From CAIUMH01 sp963758555 (GTDB lineage Bacteria; Actinomycetota; Acidimicrobiia; Acidimicrobiales; RAAP-2): 64,000 bases of DNA. Both the position numbers and the translations under genes were made by a program. Where the stretch lies: positions 1,426,001-1,490,000 of the forward strand of contig CAVWVW010000003.1 in assembly GCA_963758555.1 (NCBI GenBank), given 5' to 3'. Below, one piece after another: positions 17,809 through 26,730 of the stretch (the first letter of the stretch is position 1; every line of letters starts with the position of its first letter). The notes beneath the pieces are model-generated. The model made no database searches. It saw only the letters and a list, made by a program, of their open reading frames with translations, and was not told the DNA's origin.

Positions 17809-18144
17809 CTCACCCTCCTCTGCTGTGGGTCTCGATCTGCTGCGTCCGATCATGAGGGAGTCGGGTAAACGACTGGTAAGCGCCAGCACCTGGTCAGGGT
17901 TCTGCCCGTCGACGGCCGAGGTTCTTGTCTGCCACGCGCCGGCACGGTGTGCACGAAGCCTCAGTGAGGCACGTCAGAGAAAAACCAGGTGAGACCGAAG
18001 TCGAGATGACCTCCTGGCGTGGCCATCCGCATCCCGGACCCGGTGGCGCCACTGGTCCGTCGACCGAATCGATTCGCCAGGGCGTTGCTCTGACGACTGG
18101 ATTCGTCCAGCCGATGTCGCCGGTCTCGCCGCTCGCCGGAACCG
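17809..18144. other. Intergenic stretch without a recognised gene
   Basis: About 335 bases between the hypothetical membrane protein start and the MTHFR-like stop. No coherent frame or RNA gene was seen. Confidence 0.4.
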
Positions 18145-18918
18145 CTACAACAGCGCTTCGAGCCTTGCCGCGACCTCTCGGTAGCGGTTGACCGGGATGA
18201 GGTGCACGCCGTCGAACCTCTCGGACTCGTAGATCGCCTTGACCTGATCACAGGCAAGATCGACACCTGAGGCGCTGTCGCGATCGAGCTGGTCGATGAT
18301 CTCCTCGGGAACAGCCAGCTGCGGCACCTCGTCGGTGAGCTTTCGAGCCATCGATGAGCTGGGAAGGACCATCACCCCCGCATAGATCGGCCCGACAAAC
18401 TCGACCGTCGAGCGCCACTCGAGCAGCGCATCGAGCGAGTACGAGACCTGCGTGAGGAGAAAGTCGGCACCCTGCTTCCAGCTCGGCACGGGGACGAGAC
18501 CGGTCGTGGCCCCCAGCCTGAGCGAGCTCCCCAAGCCCGAGCGCTCAGCGAAGGACCGAGCCTCTGCGATCATCGCCTTGACCGTGAGGTCGTCGGAGCG
18601 GGCACCGGTCTCGGGACGGTCTCCGTAGACGAAGAGGAACTCGTCTACCCCGTAGGCAGCGGCCGTGAGGAGGTCCCGTCGGAAGCCGAGGACGTTGCGA
18701 TCACGGGCGTTGATGCAGGCGATGGAGCGACCGCCCATGAGGCGCACTTCGTGCGCCACCGCGATGCTCGAGACCGTCGCCCGACCGATGTGGTTGTCGG
18801 GGATCAAGAAGGCAGTCGCCACCTTGCCCAGCACGCCGATCTGATGACGCACCCCGGTCAGGTCCGATCGGGTCGCCGGTTCAACCTCACAGATGATCTC
18901 GAATGACCGCTGCGCCAT
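18145..18918 (-). CDS. Methylenetetrahydrofolate reductase-like protein
   Basis: 257 residues. Beginning RSFEIICEVEPATRSDLTGV and with TAFLIPDNHIGRATVSSIAVAHEV, GRSIACINARDRN, AYGVDEFLFVYGDRPE and FLLTQVSYSLDALLEW, it has the TIM-barrel MTHFR pattern (substrate/FAD-binding segments and the conserved Gln/Ser strand). It is shorter than MetF, as in actinobacterial MTHFR-like paralogues. It would reduce methylene-tetrahydrofolate or a related pterin. The start is fixed by a leaderless-type promoter. Confidence 0.75.
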   Translation of the reverse strand: MAQRSFEIICEVEPATRSDLTGVRHQIGVLGKVATAFLIPDNHIGRATVSSIAVAHEVRLMGGRSIACINARDRNVLGFRRDLLTAAAYGVDEFLFVYGDRPETGARSDDLTVKAMIAEARSFAERSGLGSSLRLGATTGLVPVPSWKQGADFLLTQVSYSLDALLEWRSTVEFVGPIYAGVMVLPSSSMARKLTDEVPQLAVPEEIIDQLDRDSASGVDLACDQVKAIYESERFDGVHLIPVNRYREVAARLEALL

Positions 18919-18924
18919 CCCCAC

Positions 18925-18930
18925 ACGATA
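18925..18930 (-). promoter_or_regulatory. TATCGT -10 box for a leaderless transcript
   Basis: On the minus strand TATCGT is followed by GTGGGG and the ATG at 18918. The identical hexamer serves the ASCH gene at 58294. Confidence 0.5.
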
Positions 18931-19002
18931 AGCCGGGCATCGAGGGAGCTCGCCCCTCGAGCGTTGCTTGCGGAGCCCCGGCACCTCGGGCTGAAGGTGC
19001 GA

Positions 19003-19590
19003 TCAGCCCGGCCGATACCGAGCGACCTGCACACCGGTGCTCGAGGTCGTAGCGGAGATCAGCTCAAAGGTCCTCGCCTCGCCGTCGCTCGGGAACAGCG
19101 TCTTGCCGCCACCCAGGGTGATCGGCTCGATCATCAACACCAGCTCATCGACGAGGTGCGCAGCCAGCAAGCTCCGCACCAGCGTGAGGCTGCCGTACAC
19201 GTAGATGTCGCCCCCGGTCTGCTCGCGAAGCTCAGCCACCTTCTGGACCAGCTCTGCCCCTCGGATGATCGTCGTCGGCCTCCAGGTCAGGTCATCGTCG
19301 CTCAGCGTGTCCGACACCACGTACTTCTGGGCCGAGTTGACCCAATCGGCGAAGGGATCTCCCCCGCGCTCGGGCCATGCTGCCGCAGAGACTTCGTACG
19401 TTCGGCGCCCTTGGAGGAGGACCTCACTCCTCTCAGCGATCTCTCCGATGACCGGACCCATGACGTCAGGATCGAAGTAGGGCATCGACCAGCCACCGTG
19501 GCGAAAGCCACCGCTCGTGTCTTCCTCCGGGCCACCTGGCGCTTGGACCACTCCGTCAAGGCTGATGAACTCACTGACCACCACTCGCAC
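19003..19590 (-). CDS. Dihydrofolate reductase family protein (RibD C-terminal-like)
   Basis: 195 residues. The sequence RVVVSEFISLDGVVQAPGGPEED, GPVIGEIAERSEVLLQGRRTYE and GGDIYVYGSLTLVRSLLAAHLVDEL are typical of the RibD_C/DHFR superfamily of NADPH-dependent reductases common in Actinobacteria, and the GG..LF element follows. GTG at 19590 is chosen because GAGGGAGGG lies six bases upstream; the ATG at 19623 has no Shine-Dalgarno and adds non-family residues. The natural substrate is unknown. Confidence 0.85.
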   Translation of the reverse strand: MRVVVSEFISLDGVVQAPGGPEEDTSGGFRHGGWSMPYFDPDVMGPVIGEIAERSEVLLQGRRTYEVSAAAWPERGGDPFADWVNSAQKYVVSDTLSDDDLTWRPTTIIRGAELVQKVAELREQTGGDIYVYGSLTLVRSLLAAHLVDELVLMIEPITLGGGKTLFPSDGEARTFELISATTSSTGVQVARYRPG

Positions 19591-20047
19591 GGCACCCTCC
19601 CTCTCGGTGATGACTCTTGCCATGAGCATTGTGATCCATCTGGAGCCGAGAGGTGCGTGCGTCGACCCGACAGGGTGGACGTGCTCTGGAGCACCGGCTC
19701 GGCTCGGATCGCACGTCGACGTTATCGGTCTCAGATGACCCCGGACTGTTCGAGTCCCAGAACGTCACTCCCCGACGCGAGCGACTCGGAGACGTCGGCA
19801 GCCCGAGCGGCGTTGGCGACTCTGGCACTCTGGTTCGTCGATGCCTGCTCACTGGGGTTCACCGTTCGAAGACCGAGATCGGAACCAGATGCCCGTCGAG
19901 AGCCAGGGTGCCACCGAGTCCACCTAAAGGCCTCGCCTCGCGACTGCGATCGACCGGTGGTGCCTTCGAGGTCAAGCACTGGATCGCTTGACCAGCATTC
20001 GTGGGCAGCTGCAGGAGAGCCGCTCGAGAGACGAGCGCCGCGTCTGC
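19591..20047. other. Intergenic stretch without a recognised gene
   Basis: About 450 bases. Short open frames on both strands show no family features. No tRNA-like or terminator structure was evident. Confidence 0.35.
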
Positions 20048-20596
20048 TCAGTCGGCCGGATGACCTGGGGTCATCTCCGGGCTGCGCTGAAACATCATGA
20101 GCCCCGACTGGTTCCCGCGCCCTCCTGAGGTTGCCGTCACCACCATGGCTACGTGGTCCCCGACGTCGTGGCGATCATCGATGGTTCCTTCGATCCAGGC
20201 GACGCAGTCGTCGAGCAGCGGAGCGCCCGTGACGCCGGGGTGCGTGGGGCAGCGCTTGAACTTGTCGATCTGATCGCCGGTCTCCTCCCCGAAGAGCTCC
20301 GCGAGCTCCGCCTGGTCCTCCCCCAAGAGGTGCAGAGCGAGGACCTCGGAGCGAGAGACGACGTCGAACGTGTGGTTCGCCTTTGAGATACACACCACGA
20401 AGCGGACTGGCTCGATGCTGCACTGCGTGGTGAAGCCCACGATGCAGCCGGAGTCGCCGTCGCTCGCAGAGGTCGTCGTGACCACCGTCAAGGGGAAGTC
20501 GGCCGCTGAGGTGAACGCGTCGGTCGGACCTTCGCCTCCCGTCTGATCCGACGTCCCCATGACGATGGAGTCGTCCAACGCTTGCGTCTCCGCCAT
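20048..20596 (-). CDS. Flavin reductase-like domain protein
   Basis: 182 residues. The FMN-binding split-barrel pattern is visible: AFTSAADFPLTVVTTTS, SGCIVGFTTQCSIEPVRFVVCISKANHTFDVV, LALHLLGEDQAELAELFG and LDDCVAWIEGTI with HVAMVV at the end. These proteins supply reduced flavin to monooxygenases or reduce other substrates. ATG at 20596 is preceded by GGGAGG at seven bases. Confidence 0.85.
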   Translation of the reverse strand: MAETQALDDSIVMGTSDQTGGEGPTDAFTSAADFPLTVVTTTSASDGDSGCIVGFTTQCSIEPVRFVVCISKANHTFDVVSRSEVLALHLLGEDQAELAELFGEETGDQIDKFKRCPTHPGVTGAPLLDDCVAWIEGTIDDRHDVGDHVAMVVTATSGGRGNQSGLMMFQRSPEMTPGHPAD

Positions 20597-20773
20597 GACC
20601 ACATCCTCCCTTTGGTTCTTCCGCTCGAGACTCCGTACCCGCTTGAGAGCAGGTCATGCATGCATCGAGCCCGCGGGCCGGCCCCACTCCCTTGCCGGTG
20701 AGCACTCGAGAGCATCTCGTCTGAGCGAACAGGACGAGGCACGGTCGTCGTCGCCTGGCAGGCCGAGCCCTCT

Positions 20774-21862
20774 TCAACCTCCAGTGGGCAAGCCCAGTGC
20801 CTCTCGAGCTTGCTGAGCGGCGGCGTGAAACGCAAGCTGTTCCTGATAGGAGACGGGGAACGTGGTACCCGAGACGCCCGCGTTCCAGTTGTCGATGTCG
20901 GTGGAGACCTTCAGAAGCTGCGCTTTGAAAGCTGCCATCGCAGGCTGAGCTTGCGCCGGCCACTCGGTGCTCTCAAAGCCTTGGAGGTTGCTCTGCACCG
21001 TCTGAGCGAGGCCAAGGATGTCCACCTGGCGCTGCGTGAGCGTTTGTCGAGACCACGTCTGGCGCTGGACGTCGATCTCGGTGAAGGCTCGATCGAAGCT
21101 GAAGGCGAGGTTGAGATAGGCCAGCGCCGCACCGGTGGGTTGGTAAAAGGTGAACGATGCCGCCTGGACGGCGGTCGGGACGAGCCGGATCCCGTTTGGG
21201 GTCATGAGCACCTGACCATCGGCAGCGGTGAGCGGGGGTGCAGCGCCGTCGACGTCGAGCTGCGTGAAGACCGGGGGTGAGATCTGAGGAAAAGGAAAGT
21301 CAACAGCCGAAGACGAGGTCGGCGACGGATCTTCAAGGATCCACTCAGCTCCGATCGCTGTCCGTCGAACAGCGTCTTTTGTTGCGACAGACCTGCTCAT
21401 GGTGCGTGTGTGGTCAGTGAACGCGACGGTCCACCGCTCGCCCGCCTGAAAGATCCTCGCTGACACCAGATCTCCCGCTGCGACGGTGCCAAGATCCTGA
21501 GGCAAGTAGTGGTGAGCAACATCGCTCCAGAACGCCCGGTAGCGGTCGAGGCCGGACGCCGTGCGCGTGACGATGATCCCGACTTGGACGAACTCATTGT
21601 TTCCGCTCACCGACTGAATCCCGATCCAGATCGCAGCGTCTCCGGGAGTCGAGGTGTCGCTGATCGCAGGAACGTGCCAGGCGGCGGACGTCTCGCTGAG
21701 CGTCCCCACCCAGTGGTAACCACCAAAGCCGGTTTCCGGGTAGACATCCGCTGAGCTCGAACGTGACGAGGAGCCCGCCTTAGAGGACGTGGCCCGTTTC
21801 GGCGACGAGCATCCGCTCAGCAGAACGATGACGGCGAGCAGGACGCCTATCCGCTTCACCAT
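20774..21862 (-). CDS. Lipoprotein with eqolisin (G1)-like glutamic peptidase domain
   Basis: 362 residues. The signal peptide ends in the lipobox LLSGC. Residues about 40-200 carry the G1/A4 peptidase pattern: TGFGGYHWVGTLSETSAAWHVP, then DAAIWIGIQSVSGNNEFVQVGI containing the candidate catalytic Gln, W-rich RAFWSDVA, and IGAEWILEDP containing the candidate catalytic Glu. Fungal scytalidoglutamic peptidase uses this Gln/Glu pair. The C-terminal part (about 100 residues) is a separate helical region not seen in classical eqolisins. It would be displayed outside the membrane next to the propeller proteins. Activity is inferred. Confidence 0.6.
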   Translation of the reverse strand: MVKRIGVLLAVIVLLSGCSSPKRATSSKAGSSSRSSSADVYPETGFGGYHWVGTLSETSAAWHVPAISDTSTPGDAAIWIGIQSVSGNNEFVQVGIIVTRTASGLDRYRAFWSDVAHHYLPQDLGTVAAGDLVSARIFQAGERWTVAFTDHTRTMSRSVATKDAVRRTAIGAEWILEDPSPTSSSAVDFPFPQISPPVFTQLDVDGAAPPLTAADGQVLMTPNGIRLVPTAVQAASFTFYQPTGAALAYLNLAFSFDRAFTEIDVQRQTWSRQTLTQRQVDILGLAQTVQSNLQGFESTEWPAQAQPAMAAFKAQLLKVSTDIDNWNAGVSGTTFPVSYQEQLAFHAAAQQAREALGLPTGG

Positions 21863-22013
21863 TCTCACTGCGCAGCTCACACCTTCTTGAGATCGCTCAC
21901 GGGGACAATACGACGCGCTGGCATGGCGCGGCCCTGTGTCCTGCCGGAGGCTGAGGCGGAGCGCTGTGCACTGTTCGAGGTGTCCTCACTCTCCCCCACG
22001 GACCAGCCCGGAG

Positions 22014-23990
22014 CTAGGAGTTGGGACCAGAGGCGCTCAGCTGGGCTCCTGCGAACAACCAGAGGACCGATCCATCAGAGGCCATCACGAGATTTCTGGG
22101 TGCAGGTGGGGGTAGGTAGGTGCCGAGGGGCGAGACAGGGATCAGATCGTTGTGCCAGCTCCGGTCGATACGTTGGAGCGAGTACGCGTTGGTCGAGTTG
22201 TCCTTGGTCACGACCCAGATGTTGTGCGAGTCGGCGGCGACACCGTCGATTTCGGTGACCTCGCCGGGGGGGAGGTTCGGTGGCGTGAGGTTGTACGAAC
22301 CAAGCGAAGCGCCCGTCGCGACGGAGAGCTTCAGGATCCCTGTACGACCCCCGGTGAAGAGCTGCCTTCCAGACAAGGAGACCCAGCACCCCGAAGCGCC
22401 TGTGACCTTGCTCGCCCACTCGGTGGCACCAGTGGCCATGTCGATGGCGAAGAGCTTGGAGTTGTCTATCTGTCTCACGAAGAGACTCGACCCGTTCGAC
22501 GCAAAGTTGCACGTCGGGGAGGCGAGAGGGGTGGCGAAGGGTATGGACGCGAAGAGCGTGCCATCGGAGACCTGGTAGCCCGAGAGGTCGGTGGCCGTCT
22601 GGATCCAAAGGTGTCCTGTGCTGTCGACGGCCACGTACATGATGGGACCCGTCACGGGGATCGTCTGGACAGAGGCTCCCGTCGTCGCATCGAACTCCGT
22701 GACGATGTTGGACGCTGATGCCACGAAGACATCGGTCCCGTTGGACGCCAGTGCTCCGGGGGTGTCGAACTGGTAGGAGGGCCCGTCGATGACACGAACG
22801 AACGCCTCGGTGCCGGCGGTGAACTCCGTGACGGTGTTCGAGTTCGCCTCGGAGATCCACACGTGGCTCTTGTCGGTGGCGATCGCCGATGGGTATCCGA
22901 CCTCTTCAGGTGACGAGTAGAGCACAGCGGCTTGGGCTCCAGTCGAGTCCGACAGCAGAAGGATCTCGTTGGAGAGCAGTGCGGTGACCCACAGGTTCGT
23001 GCCGTCGTCAGCGAAGGCGGTGAACCCGCCACCTAAGGGTGGCGTGACCGTTGCCAGGGTCGCACCGGTCGTCGCATCGAACTCGCGCAAGTTCGCAGCG
23101 ATCGGCGCATCGAACGCTCTCAGGTTCACGGTGGCGAGCACCCAGACCCCTGCGGGCGTAGGGAGGATCCAGCCCGCAGAGATCAGATCGGGCTCTGTGT
23201 GAGAGGTGAGCAGCGCTCCGGTGGTGCCATCGAACTCGGCGATGGACCCGTCGCTGTTGAGAGTGAGTCCTCCCTGGCTCACGACCCAGAGGTTCCCTGC
23301 GCCGTCGACAGCCACGCCCGAGGGCGGACCCATGCCCTCCGGGTTGAGCTGCGGTCCCGACGTCACTTGGCTGGTGGCGATGTTGATCGTCTGAAGGGTT
23401 GTTCCCATGAGGAAGACGTTGGTCCCGTTCGAGACGAGCTTGTCCCCGTTGATGGCCCGGCTTCCGATGGAGATGCTCACCATCCCCACCTGGGCTCCTG
23501 TCGACAGGTCGAACTCCCGCAACCAGCCCGTCCCGTCCAAGACCCACAGGTGCGTGGCATCTACGGTCATCGTGAACCACGAACGCGACCCCGCCGGATC
23601 GAGCACCTGGATCTCGGCACCAGTCGACGCATCGAGCTCAGCAATGGGACCGATGGTGCTCTGGACCCACACGTGTGAGCCGTCGTCGGCGATGGACTTG
23701 ATCGCCGTGGCTGGCAGCCCCAGCGCGGCGAGAGAGAACGTCGCGACGTAGGCGTGCGTGAGTCGGTCGATCTCGAGCACGCCCGCGCCCCATCGGTTGA
23801 CGACCCAGGCGTGCTGAGCGTCGAGCGCGACCTGGTTCGGGTAGCTCATCTTGCCGACACCCATGATCCGGGTCGAGGTCGCCAGGGGGGCGGGGGATGC
23901 TTGAGCGGAGAGCGGCACCGAGGTGACGAGCACCATGAGGACGACGGCCATGACGACACCTACGACGGAGCGAGAACTGCGGAGGTGCAT
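22014..23990 (-). CDS. Secreted beta-propeller (NHL/YVTN-type) repeat protein
   Basis: 658 residues from ATG 23990. A Sec signal peptide (VVGVVMAVVLMVLVTSVPLSAQA) is followed by at least a dozen repeats of about 45 residues built around DGTNLWVTALLSNEIL or SHVWISEANSNTVTEF-type blades, alternating with E-x-D-A-T-T-G-A turns. The pattern resembles NHL/YVTN or SMP-30-like propellers. A longer upstream frame lacks the signal peptide and overlaps the neighbour, so it is not used. The stop of the paralogous upstream gene lies 18 bases before this start, implying one operon. Probably an extracellular binding or adhesion protein. Confidence 0.75.
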   Translation of the reverse strand: MHLRSSRSVVGVVMAVVLMVLVTSVPLSAQASPAPLATSTRIMGVGKMSYPNQVALDAQHAWVVNRWGAGVLEIDRLTHAYVATFSLAALGLPATAIKSIADDGSHVWVQSTIGPIAELDASTGAEIQVLDPAGSRSWFTMTVDATHLWVLDGTGWLREFDLSTGAQVGMVSISIGSRAINGDKLVSNGTNVFLMGTTLQTINIATSQVTSGPQLNPEGMGPPSGVAVDGAGNLWVVSQGGLTLNSDGSIAEFDGTTGALLTSHTEPDLISAGWILPTPAGVWVLATVNLRAFDAPIAANLREFDATTGATLATVTPPLGGGFTAFADDGTNLWVTALLSNEILLLSDSTGAQAAVLYSSPEEVGYPSAIATDKSHVWISEANSNTVTEFTAGTEAFVRVIDGPSYQFDTPGALASNGTDVFVASASNIVTEFDATTGASVQTIPVTGPIMYVAVDSTGHLWIQTATDLSGYQVSDGTLFASIPFATPLASPTCNFASNGSSLFVRQIDNSKLFAIDMATGATEWASKVTGASGCWVSLSGRQLFTGGRTGILKLSVATGASLGSYNLTPPNLPPGEVTEIDGVAADSHNIWVVTKDNSTNAYSLQRIDRSWHNDLIPVSPLGTYLPPPAPRNLVMASDGSVLWLFAGAQLSASGPNS

Positions 23991-24007
23991 CGGCGTCTGC
24001 TCCGAAC

Positions 24008-25999
24008 CTAGGGCGTGAGCTCTGTGACGGAGTTGGAGGTTGAGTTCGCCACCCAGAGGTGCGTGCCGTCGCCCACGATGGCGCTCGGCGAGTGGAACCG
24101 ATAGGTCGAGAAGGGGAGCACCTGTACGAGGCTGCCATCTGACTCGTTGACCTCGGTGACCGAGTTCCCTGCACGGTTCACCACCCACACGTCTCCTCCT
24201 TGGACGGCGAGGGAGACAGGCGTGCTGAACTGATAGGAGGCGCCTTTGACCACCTTGACCAAGGTGCCGTCGGCTTCGTTCAGCTCGGTGACCGAGTTGG
24301 ACGACCCGTTGGCGACCCAGAGGTGCGTGCCGTCGGAGGCCAAGGCGACGGGGCCGTGGAACTTGTAGGCAGCAGCGGAGAAGTTCGCCACCAGGCTGCC
24401 GTCGGATTCGTTCAGCTCGGTGACCGAGTTGGACGATCCGTTGGCGACCCAGAGGTGCGTGCCGTCAGAGGCGAAGGCGTCGGGGGCATTGAAGTCGTAG
24501 GAGGAGCCCGAGAGCACCCTGACCAAGCTCGCATCGGCCTCGTTGAGCTCGGTGACCGAGTTGCCGACTCGATTGGCCACCCACAGGTGCGTGCCGTCCG
24601 AGAGCACCGCGTCGGGATAGTTGAAGCCGAGGGAATTGGCGAAGTAGTACCCCGCATCGCTCCCGTCAGACTCGTTGACCTCATCCACGGCGTCACCGGT
24701 GGCATCAGGCACCCAGAGGTGCGTGCCATCGGAGGCAAGCGCTGTTGGATAGTCCTCGCCCGTGATCTCTCGCACGAAGCTGCCGTTGGCTTCATCGATC
24801 TCAGTGATTGCGTTGCTGCTGGCGTCCGCCACCCACAGGTGCGTGCCATCGGTGGCGAGGCCCAAGGGGAAGCTGAACAAGGAGCCGCTCACGGCTTGGA
24901 CAAATGACCCGTCGGACTCGTTGACCTCGCTGATGCCACTCGTGAGGGAGCTCGTGACCCAGAGATGCGTCCCATCGGCGGCGACGGACGCCGGATCGTT
25001 GAACGACCCCGCATCGAGCGTCCCCACCAGCGCTCCGGTGGCTTCCGTGAGCTGCGTGAGCGAGTTGCCGTAGCTGTTCACCACCCAGAGCGATCCTCCG
25101 TCGGAGGCCATGCTGACGGGTCGGCTGAAGCCATAGGTCTTGGCCGGGAGCTTCTTGATCAGGCCGCCGGTGGACTCGTTGATCTCGGTGAGCGAGTTGC
25201 CGTAGACGTTGGCGACCCACAGGTGCGTGCCGTCCGAGGTGACAGGACCGGGCTCATTGAAGCCGTACGTCGCGCTTGAGATCTTTGAGACGAGGCTGCC
25301 CGTTGCCTCGTCGATCTCGGTGACCGAGTTGCCCCAGTGATTGGTCACCCACAGATGCGTGCCGTCCGAGGCAAGCCCTGCAGGTGAGGCCAGCCCGAAC
25401 GATCGGGCGGCGATCACTCGAACCAGGCTGCCGTCGGATTCGTTGATCTCGGTGATCGCGTTGCCGACTGGGTTCGCACCCGGGAGCTCTCCGTTCGGAA
25501 GTGGATCGTTGGCGATCCACAGGTGCGTGCCGTCGGAAGCCAGCGCTTGGGGATACTGCAACCGGTCCGCGGGCGCCGAGATCACCCGCACGAGGCTGCC
25601 GTCGGCTTCGTTCAGCTCGGTGACCGAGCTGCCATTCTGGTTGGCGACCCACAGGTGCGTGCCGTCGGAGGCGAAGGCATCAGGGTCGTTGAACTGAAAG
25701 GCCGAGCCGTGGAGCTCCTGCACCTCTCCCCCGTCGGGCACGCTCACCTCTGCAACGGAGTTGGTGCTTTGATCGGCGACCCAGAGGTGCGTGCCGTCGA
25801 AGAAGTCGACGGACGGTCCGCGAAGCCACGCGTGCAGGACCTTCGCACTCACCGCAGGCACAGCCGAGCCGCCAGTCGGCGTGGTGGCTGACAGCGCTGG
25901 TTGCGCTCCGGTCCCAATCGCGAGAACCATGACGACGATGGCGATCAGGCTTTGCACAGGGTGGCGCACGAGAACCCCTTTTGATTGAAATCTGGCCAT
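24008..25999 (-). CDS. Secreted 14-repeat beta-propeller protein
   Basis: 663 residues from ATG 25999, preceded by GAGGAG at five bases. After a signal peptide (LIAIVVMVLAIGTGAQPALSA) I count 14 blades of about 40-55 residues with consensus SDGTHLWVAN, NSVTELNE, DGSLV. Fourteen blades would make two seven-bladed propellers in tandem. Repeats 10-12 are nearly identical at the DNA level, which implies recent internal duplication or gene conversion. No enzyme motif is seen. It is probably an extracellular ligand-binding or surface protein, co-transcribed with the next propeller gene. Confidence 0.8.
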   Translation of the reverse strand: MARFQSKGVLVRHPVQSLIAIVVMVLAIGTGAQPALSATTPTGGSAVPAVSAKVLHAWLRGPSVDFFDGTHLWVADQSTNSVAEVSVPDGGEVQELHGSAFQFNDPDAFASDGTHLWVANQNGSSVTELNEADGSLVRVISAPADRLQYPQALASDGTHLWIANDPLPNGELPGANPVGNAITEINESDGSLVRVIAARSFGLASPAGLASDGTHLWVTNHWGNSVTEIDEATGSLVSKISSATYGFNEPGPVTSDGTHLWVANVYGNSLTEINESTGGLIKKLPAKTYGFSRPVSMASDGGSLWVVNSYGNSLTQLTEATGALVGTLDAGSFNDPASVAADGTHLWVTSSLTSGISEVNESDGSFVQAVSGSLFSFPLGLATDGTHLWVADASSNAITEIDEANGSFVREITGEDYPTALASDGTHLWVPDATGDAVDEVNESDGSDAGYYFANSLGFNYPDAVLSDGTHLWVANRVGNSVTELNEADASLVRVLSGSSYDFNAPDAFASDGTHLWVANGSSNSVTELNESDGSLVANFSAAAYKFHGPVALASDGTHLWVANGSSNSVTELNEADGTLVKVVKGASYQFSTPVSLAVQGGDVWVVNRAGNSVTEVNESDGSLVQVLPFSTYRFHSPSAIVGDGTHLWVANSTSNSVTELTP

Positions 26000-26186
26000 C
26001 GATCGCTCCTCAAGGTACGTCTGGTCCACTCCCAGTTCAAGCGTCGAACTGAGCCGTCGACTCAGAGCATGGCGGCCCCGAGTAAAGGGTGAGTAAGGAG
26101 CATCCGCCTTGGGGAGATTTGTCGATGGCGGTAGGGATCCTTTTGTCCGAATTCTCCAAGAATCTCAGAGGACCCAGCTTCCATGC

Positions 26187-26346
26187 CACCTTGAGCCTCG
26201 CCGCCAAGGTGCCCGTTCGCGTCGTCGCCGATCGACTTGGACACAGCTCAGCCGGCTCAGCCGCCTTCACCTTGCGCCGCTATGCCCTTGTGGTTCCTGG
26301 CATGCAAGCTGCTACCGCCCACCTTCGCGGATGTGCTCACGATTGA
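26187..26346 (+). pseudogene. C-terminal remnant of a tyrosine recombinase (integrase)
   Basis: The frame reads ATLSLAAKVPVRVVADRLGHSS, then SAAFTLRRYA.VVPGMQAATA, the end of a phage-type integrase including the L-G-H-S-S box and a terminal R-Y-x-x-V-x-P-G-M-Q region. The catalytic tyrosine is represented by RRYALV. No N-terminal domain or catalytic Arg-Lys region lies upstream. A two- to three-residue insertion after LGHSS also departs from relatives. It marks a former mobile element next to the XRE/NTase pair. Confidence 0.6.
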
Positions 26347-26383
26347 GCCGCTTTCCCGACCTGAGCCAGCAATGTGACGGTGT

Positions 26384-26401
26384 GGTATCTGTTTTGATAC
26401 C
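26384..26401. promoter_or_regulatory. Inverted repeat operator upstream of the XRE gene
   Basis: GGTATC (26384-26389) and GATACC (26396-26401) form a perfect palindrome around TGTTTT, 23 bases before the likely ATG at 26425. It overlaps the probable promoter (TTATCT follows), as expected for autorepression by an XRE antitoxin. Confidence 0.55.
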
Positions 26402-26424
26402 ATTATCTCATGGAGGCAGCGACG

Positions 26425-26730
26425 ATGATCCGTTTGGCACGTGAGCGATCAGGGCTCAGCTTGCGGCAGCTCGCTCACCGAGCAAAGACGTCCCACGCCA
26501 CCCTGAGTGCCTACGAGGCAGGCCGGGTCGACCCTGGGTCTCGCGTCGCCGAGCGAATCGTCAGAGCGGCTGGTTTCCATCTTCGATTCGAGCTCGAGCG
26601 TGAGCACCGCACGAGCAACGGTGCGAGTGCAGGAGACGAGCTCGCAAGCGTCCTCGAGCTCGCCGAGCACCTTCCCCACGGTGCCCGTCCTCGGACCTTG
26701 AGCACTTCTCGGATCTTTCCTCGGTCATGA
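26425..26730 (+). CDS. XRE-family helix-turn-helix protein (probable antitoxin)
   Basis: 101 residues. The N-terminal HTH is MIRLARERSGLSLRQLAHRAKTSHATLSAYEAGRVDPG, a textbook XRE domain. ATG at 26425 is preferred to 26410 because GGAGG lies eight bases upstream. The stop overlaps the ATG of the nucleotidyltransferase-like gene by four bases (ATGA), the coupling typical of toxin-antitoxin pairs. Confidence 0.8.
   Translation: MIRLARERSGLSLRQLAHRAKTSHATLSAYEAGRVDPGSRVAERIVRAAGFHLRFELEREHRTSNGASAGDELASVLELAEHLPHGARPRTLSTSRIFPRS

Noticed and set aside
24008..25999. Regularly spaced DNA repeats that could suggest a CRISPR array
   Set aside because: The repeats are about 130 bases apart, imperfect, and encode protein blades in one continuous frame.
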